Below are positions 42,607 through 45,588 of a stretch of 45,588 nucleotides of DNA, one piece after another; position 1 is the first letter of the stretch; the number at the start of each line of letters is the position of its first letter. The position numbers and the translations under genes were made by a program. The stretch comes from Amoebophrya sp. AT5.2 (Eukaryota > Sar > Dinophyceae > Syndiniales > Amoebophryaceae): assembly GCA_005223375.1 (NCBI GenBank), contig RXOD01003846.1, forward strand, positions 1-45,588, given 5' to 3'. Under the pieces are notes generated by a model. That model was not told the DNA's origin, ran no database searches, and saw only the letters and a list, made by a program, of their open reading frames with translations.

Positions 42607-45141
42607 ATGACGGGTTCTTCTCAGCACCCGACCCCGCGGGGCCCGACACCGGCGGCCTCCGCAGGCCCGACCGCTAGCAAGAGTTCCACGCCCACCTCTT
42701 CCTCCTCGGCCGCAGCCCCCGGCGAATTGCCTGCCCGAAACGAATCCACCACCTACCGCGAGAAGCACTTGCTGGACGAGATGCATAAGGTTGAGAGGCT
42801 CGAGCGCTGTCTCGAGCAGAACAAGAACCACCACGCGCGCGAGAAGGCCGCCCTCCGCATCCAGTTCCAGAAACGCATCACGGACGAGACGAAATCGCTC
42901 AACGAGGAGGTCAGCATCCTGAAGTCGGAGCTCTCGGCGCTGCGGGTGCTGTCGTCCGGTACGCTTGCGTCGGCGGAACTGGACCACGAGAAGCGCAGCC
43001 ACAAGTTGGCGGAGGAGCTGGCGGAGAGTCGCGAGCTGCTGGAGCGGAAGGAAAACCTCATCTTCGACCTCACGGTCCTGGCCAAGGACCGCCACGAACA
43101 GATCTGCAACCTCGAGCAAGAGCTGGAGCTGCTGCACGCTGGAGCTCAGGGTAGCGCAACGGGAGTCCGGGTGGAAAATGGAAAGGAAGACAACGAAGGC
43201 AACGACGAGGCACGAGATAGACAATCGGAAAAGGAAAGTGCGTCCGCAGCCTTGGAGAAGATGCAGGAGGAGTCGAAAAAAATCGCGTTGGAACAGGAAA
43301 AGCTGGCGATCCAGCTGAAAAAAGTCGAAACCGAAAACGCAGCACTACAGACTGAGTACTACTAAAACTTGCTTACAAGAACTTTGTGACAGGTTGACTC
43401 GTACAATATGCGGCGCCGCTTCGGCGTCCAGTGTGGTCGTACTGGTACTTCCTACCCGCTTGCTGTATCTTCAAATCCAGGCTGCGGCAGATTCGCTCGA
43501 GCAAGGACCGCGATGCCCGGCGGGCTGAGCACACCTTCCGCGACCGCGAGCGGGAGTGGGTTACGAGTAACGAGCGGCTGAAGAAGGAGCTGAACAAAAT
43601 GAAGGAGGAAAATGAGGTGGAGCGCTGCAAGCTGCGCAGCGCGTTCAAGGCCCGCATGGACGTGAAACTGCGGCAGATCCGGGACCTGGAAGCCGAGCTG
43701 AAGAGAGCCACGTCCCCAAGCGAAGAGGGGCCAGGGGCCGCGGGTGCAGGGATAGAAGTTGTCCACACGAATGCGCGAGGCACCGGCGGAGCAGGGGGCA
43801 TTGCGGACGGTTCTGCTGCCACGACAGGCACGGCTGTAGGGAGCAGCGGGCCGTTGAGCACCGCAGGACGAACGCAGTTCTCGACCGGGACGGTCGGGAA
43901 GTTCAAACGTAACTTCGAAAAACAAATTAGAAAAAAAATGGGCACTTTTCCTTCGTACAACATAGGCACATTGATATCTAGTATAATGAAAAAGGATGAG
44001 GATGTTGAGCATGGGGCAGAGGATCTCACTGCCACTGCACGCTCATCACTTCGAACAACGTGCCTCAACTTCAACTACAGAGCAAGCGGACGAGATCAGT
44101 CGCGCCATGGAGCAGTTAAAGGGGGAGAAGATCTCGCTGGAGGGCCGTTTGCGCACTGCCCTCGCTCACTGTAAGCAGCAGAAGAAGCAGTGGACCAAGG
44201 AGCAGGAAAAACTGGAACTGGCGCTGGCGGAGCGCGACGCCGCTTTATTGCACAAGGAGCAGCAGGCCCACGACCTCCAGACCGAAATCACACAGATCCG
44301 GAACGAGTTGGATGCAGCTTGCGGCGGGAAGCATGCCAATGGGACAAGCGGCAAAGCAAACGGCGTACCAGAGGCGGGCGCTAGCGGAGACAATACCAGA
44401 TCGACGCGGGAGCAACAGCTGCTCACTGAAAACGCGCAGCTCGGTTGCTGGGCCGGTGAGCTGCAGAGCACCGTTGAAGGTCTGCAGCGCCAGCTCTCCG
44501 GCGTCACCGCGGATAGGGACGTCCTTGCATCGGCGAAGGACGATCTGCTGGCGGAGAAGAAGGCGCTAGCCTTGGAAAACGGGGAACTGCAGGAGTGCCG
44601 GCGACAGCTAGAGGCCGTAGGGAGCCGGATCGGGGCGACGGGAAGGGAGATGGGGGCGCAAATGCGACGCGAAATGGAGCTCGTGAAGGAGACCTGCGCA
44701 AACGAACTACTGGCGAGCGGGGAGCGCCACGAGAAGGCAGTTGCAGAGCTGAAAGCGCGGCATGCGACGGAGCTGCAGGAGGCGCGGGCGGCCGCGCAGG
44801 AGAACTTGCGGGCGCGCGGAAGTGAATCAGCCCCATCGTCGCGGGTGGAAGGAGCCTTCGAAAGCCGACTCGAGGAGAAAGTGCAAAAACTGATGCTAGA
44901 GAAAGCCGAAATTGCGGAGCGCCTAATGCAGGCAGGAGCGGCCTTTGACCACTCGGCGGAGCTGGAAAGCGCGCTACAGCAGCAGCGAAATGAACTCGCG
45001 GAGGTGCGAGAAGTGGCGAGAGAAAAGAGCGGGCAGCTGGAAACGCTGCGGGGAGCATACGAGACGTTGCTAACCGCAAAGCAAGAAGCGGTAGCGGAGC
45101 TCGACGTGACGAGGAATATGGTATCGGCTTGCGGATTTTAA
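42607..45141 (+). CDS. Long coiled-coil protein, three exons
   Basis: Exons are 42607-43355, 43481-43908 and 44081-45141, giving 745 aa. Intron 1 (125 nt, GTACTA to AATCCAG) is phase 2 and restores TELRQIRSS. Intron 2 (172 nt, GTAACT to AACTACAG) is phase 1 and restores GKFKQQADEIS. After a Ser/Pro/Ala-rich 50-residue start, nearly the whole protein is heptad coiled coil with Leu, Glu, Lys and Gln, broken by a Gly/Ala/Ser-rich linker at about residues 325-385. Exon 3 adds three further helical blocks. I do not recognise a family. Length and shape are those of centrosomal, basal-body or Golgi tether proteins, but no targeting motif (such as GRIP) is seen at the current end. A GTATCG donor-like site at 45121, in phase 0, could replace the stop at 45141 and join the exon at 45498, so the C-terminus is provisional. 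Confidence 0.72.
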
Positions 45142-45497
45142 TTCCTGTCGTCTACTAAAAATCGAGAGGGAGTCAGAAAGAGAGAGAGTTCTTCTCATGA
45201 GATGGACGCTGATTAGCTGTTGGAGCGTATCGCCCAGCGGGCACCCGTCGGAGAAACAGGATGCGACGGAGTCGCTCGCGTATCTCAGCGCGCTGAGTTC
45301 TGCGTTGATCTCGATTCAGTTGCTCCACGGAGCATCCTCCCCGCGATGCTCCGGGGAACGAACGAAGTGCCCCCGCGCTTTTTCTTCGTCGAAGTGATCG
45401 CCCAGCGCTTCGCTCACCCCGCGCCGGTCCACTATCATCCGCGGACCCATCCTACGCACCCACCCAAGACTTTTTTTTTCTGTCGGCCGTCTCTAGA
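45142..45497. other. Intergenic region or intron with inverted repeats
   Basis: About 0.36 kb. Contains a perfect 14-bp palindrome CTCAGCGCGCTGAG (45284-45297) and overlapping hairpins: TGCTCC/GGAGCA (45321-45334) and GGAGCATC/GATGCTCC (45329-45352), which are mutually exclusive. ATCGCCCAGCG occurs twice (about 45229 and 45399). The end is a strong pyrimidine tract followed by GTCTCTAG, a typical 3' splice site. If the GTATCG at 45121 is a donor, the whole stretch is intron. Confidence 0.45.
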
Positions 45498-45588
45498 TGG
45501 TCGCGCGGGCGCTGGCGGTGAACAAGACCAAAACGCTGGCACGCGATGGCCCCGACTGGTTGCGCTTTCGTCTGGTACCGCTTCCGCT
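45498..45588 (+). CDS. Exon or gene start truncated by the window edge
   Basis: Directly after a T-rich tract and TCTCTAG, an open frame reads MVARALAVNKTKTLARDGPD and continues to the window end. Base use is GC-rich and coding-like. It may be the first exon of a new gene or the fourth exon of the coiled-coil gene (phase 0 from a donor at 45121 would keep this frame). The visible ~30 residues are too short to identify. Confidence 0.4.

Noticed and set aside
43909..44080. Intron 2 of the last coiled-coil gene as another introner
   Set aside because: It has a canonical GTAAC donor and CTACAG acceptor, and I found no matching inverted ends or flanking duplication.
1..45588. tRNA, rRNA, spliced-leader RNA genes or CRISPR arrays
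   Set aside because: I looked for tRNA arm sequences, a leader containing TTTTGGCTCAAG, and spaced direct repeats, and saw none. This was by eye, so a dedicated search could still find a divergent copy.

Overview
This window is nuclear DNA of a eukaryote, most likely an alveolate. My best guess is a parasitic dinoflagellate of the Amoebophrya/Syndiniales type. The genes have short spliceosomal introns, every supportable gene lies on the + strand, the products are eukaryotic (longin R-SNAREs, PUS7/TruD, a BART-domain ciliary-type protein, MORN repeats, a Pho80-like cyclin), and at least one intron is a non-GT-AG 'introner' with terminal inverted repeats and a target-site duplication. The species guess rests mainly on that intron type, which as I recall is described for Amoebophrya, and on the co-directional genes. 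No organellar, bacterial or viral genes are visible.

Layout from left to right: (1) 1-1025, the 3' part of an unrecognised Cys-containing protein with one intron. (2) 2535-5957, a very long protein with a Pho80-like cyclin box. (3) 7109-9859, aspartate kinase with a hydrophobic leader, its C-terminal ACT region cut off by a 333-nt introner at 9028-9360. (4) 11023-17556, a three-exon gene for a giant (about 2113 aa), largely disordered RGG- and Met/Gly/Lys-rich protein. (5) 19171-22124, a protein with FVPPEE and WTDFF repeats, probably spliced to a MORN-repeat C-terminus. (6) 22643-25549, a PUS7/TruD pseudouridine synthase. (7) 26119-28431, a coiled-coil protein with three WTL repeats. (8) 28910-30067, a CFAP36-like BART-domain protein in three exons. 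(9) 31261-41530, four tandem longin R-SNARE (VAMP-like) paralogs, with a membrane-anchored chlorite-dismutase/HemQ-like gene (37370-39275) between the third and the fourth. (10) 42607-45141, a three-exon coiled-coil protein. (11) 45498-45588, a probable exon or gene start cut by the window edge.

Two things stand out. The introner in the aspartate kinase gene is diagnosable from sequence alone: 22-nt terminal inverted repeats, a 5-nt duplication (ATCTC), no GT-AG pair, and exact restoration of the protein when one duplication copy and the element are removed. Its interior forms concentric inverted repeats, so the whole intron can fold into one hairpin. A second, weaker candidate sits in the HemQ-like gene. 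The other is the R-SNARE cluster: all four paralogs have lost the zero-layer arginine, replaced by Lys, His, Gln and Asn respectively, at exactly conserved spacing from the membrane anchor.

The genes do not form an obvious pathway. The SNARE cluster is a local gene-family expansion for membrane fusion, and the rest are independent housekeeping or structural genes. Exon boundaries were placed by reading frame, splice dinucleotides and alignment between paralogs or to remembered families. They have not been checked against transcripts.
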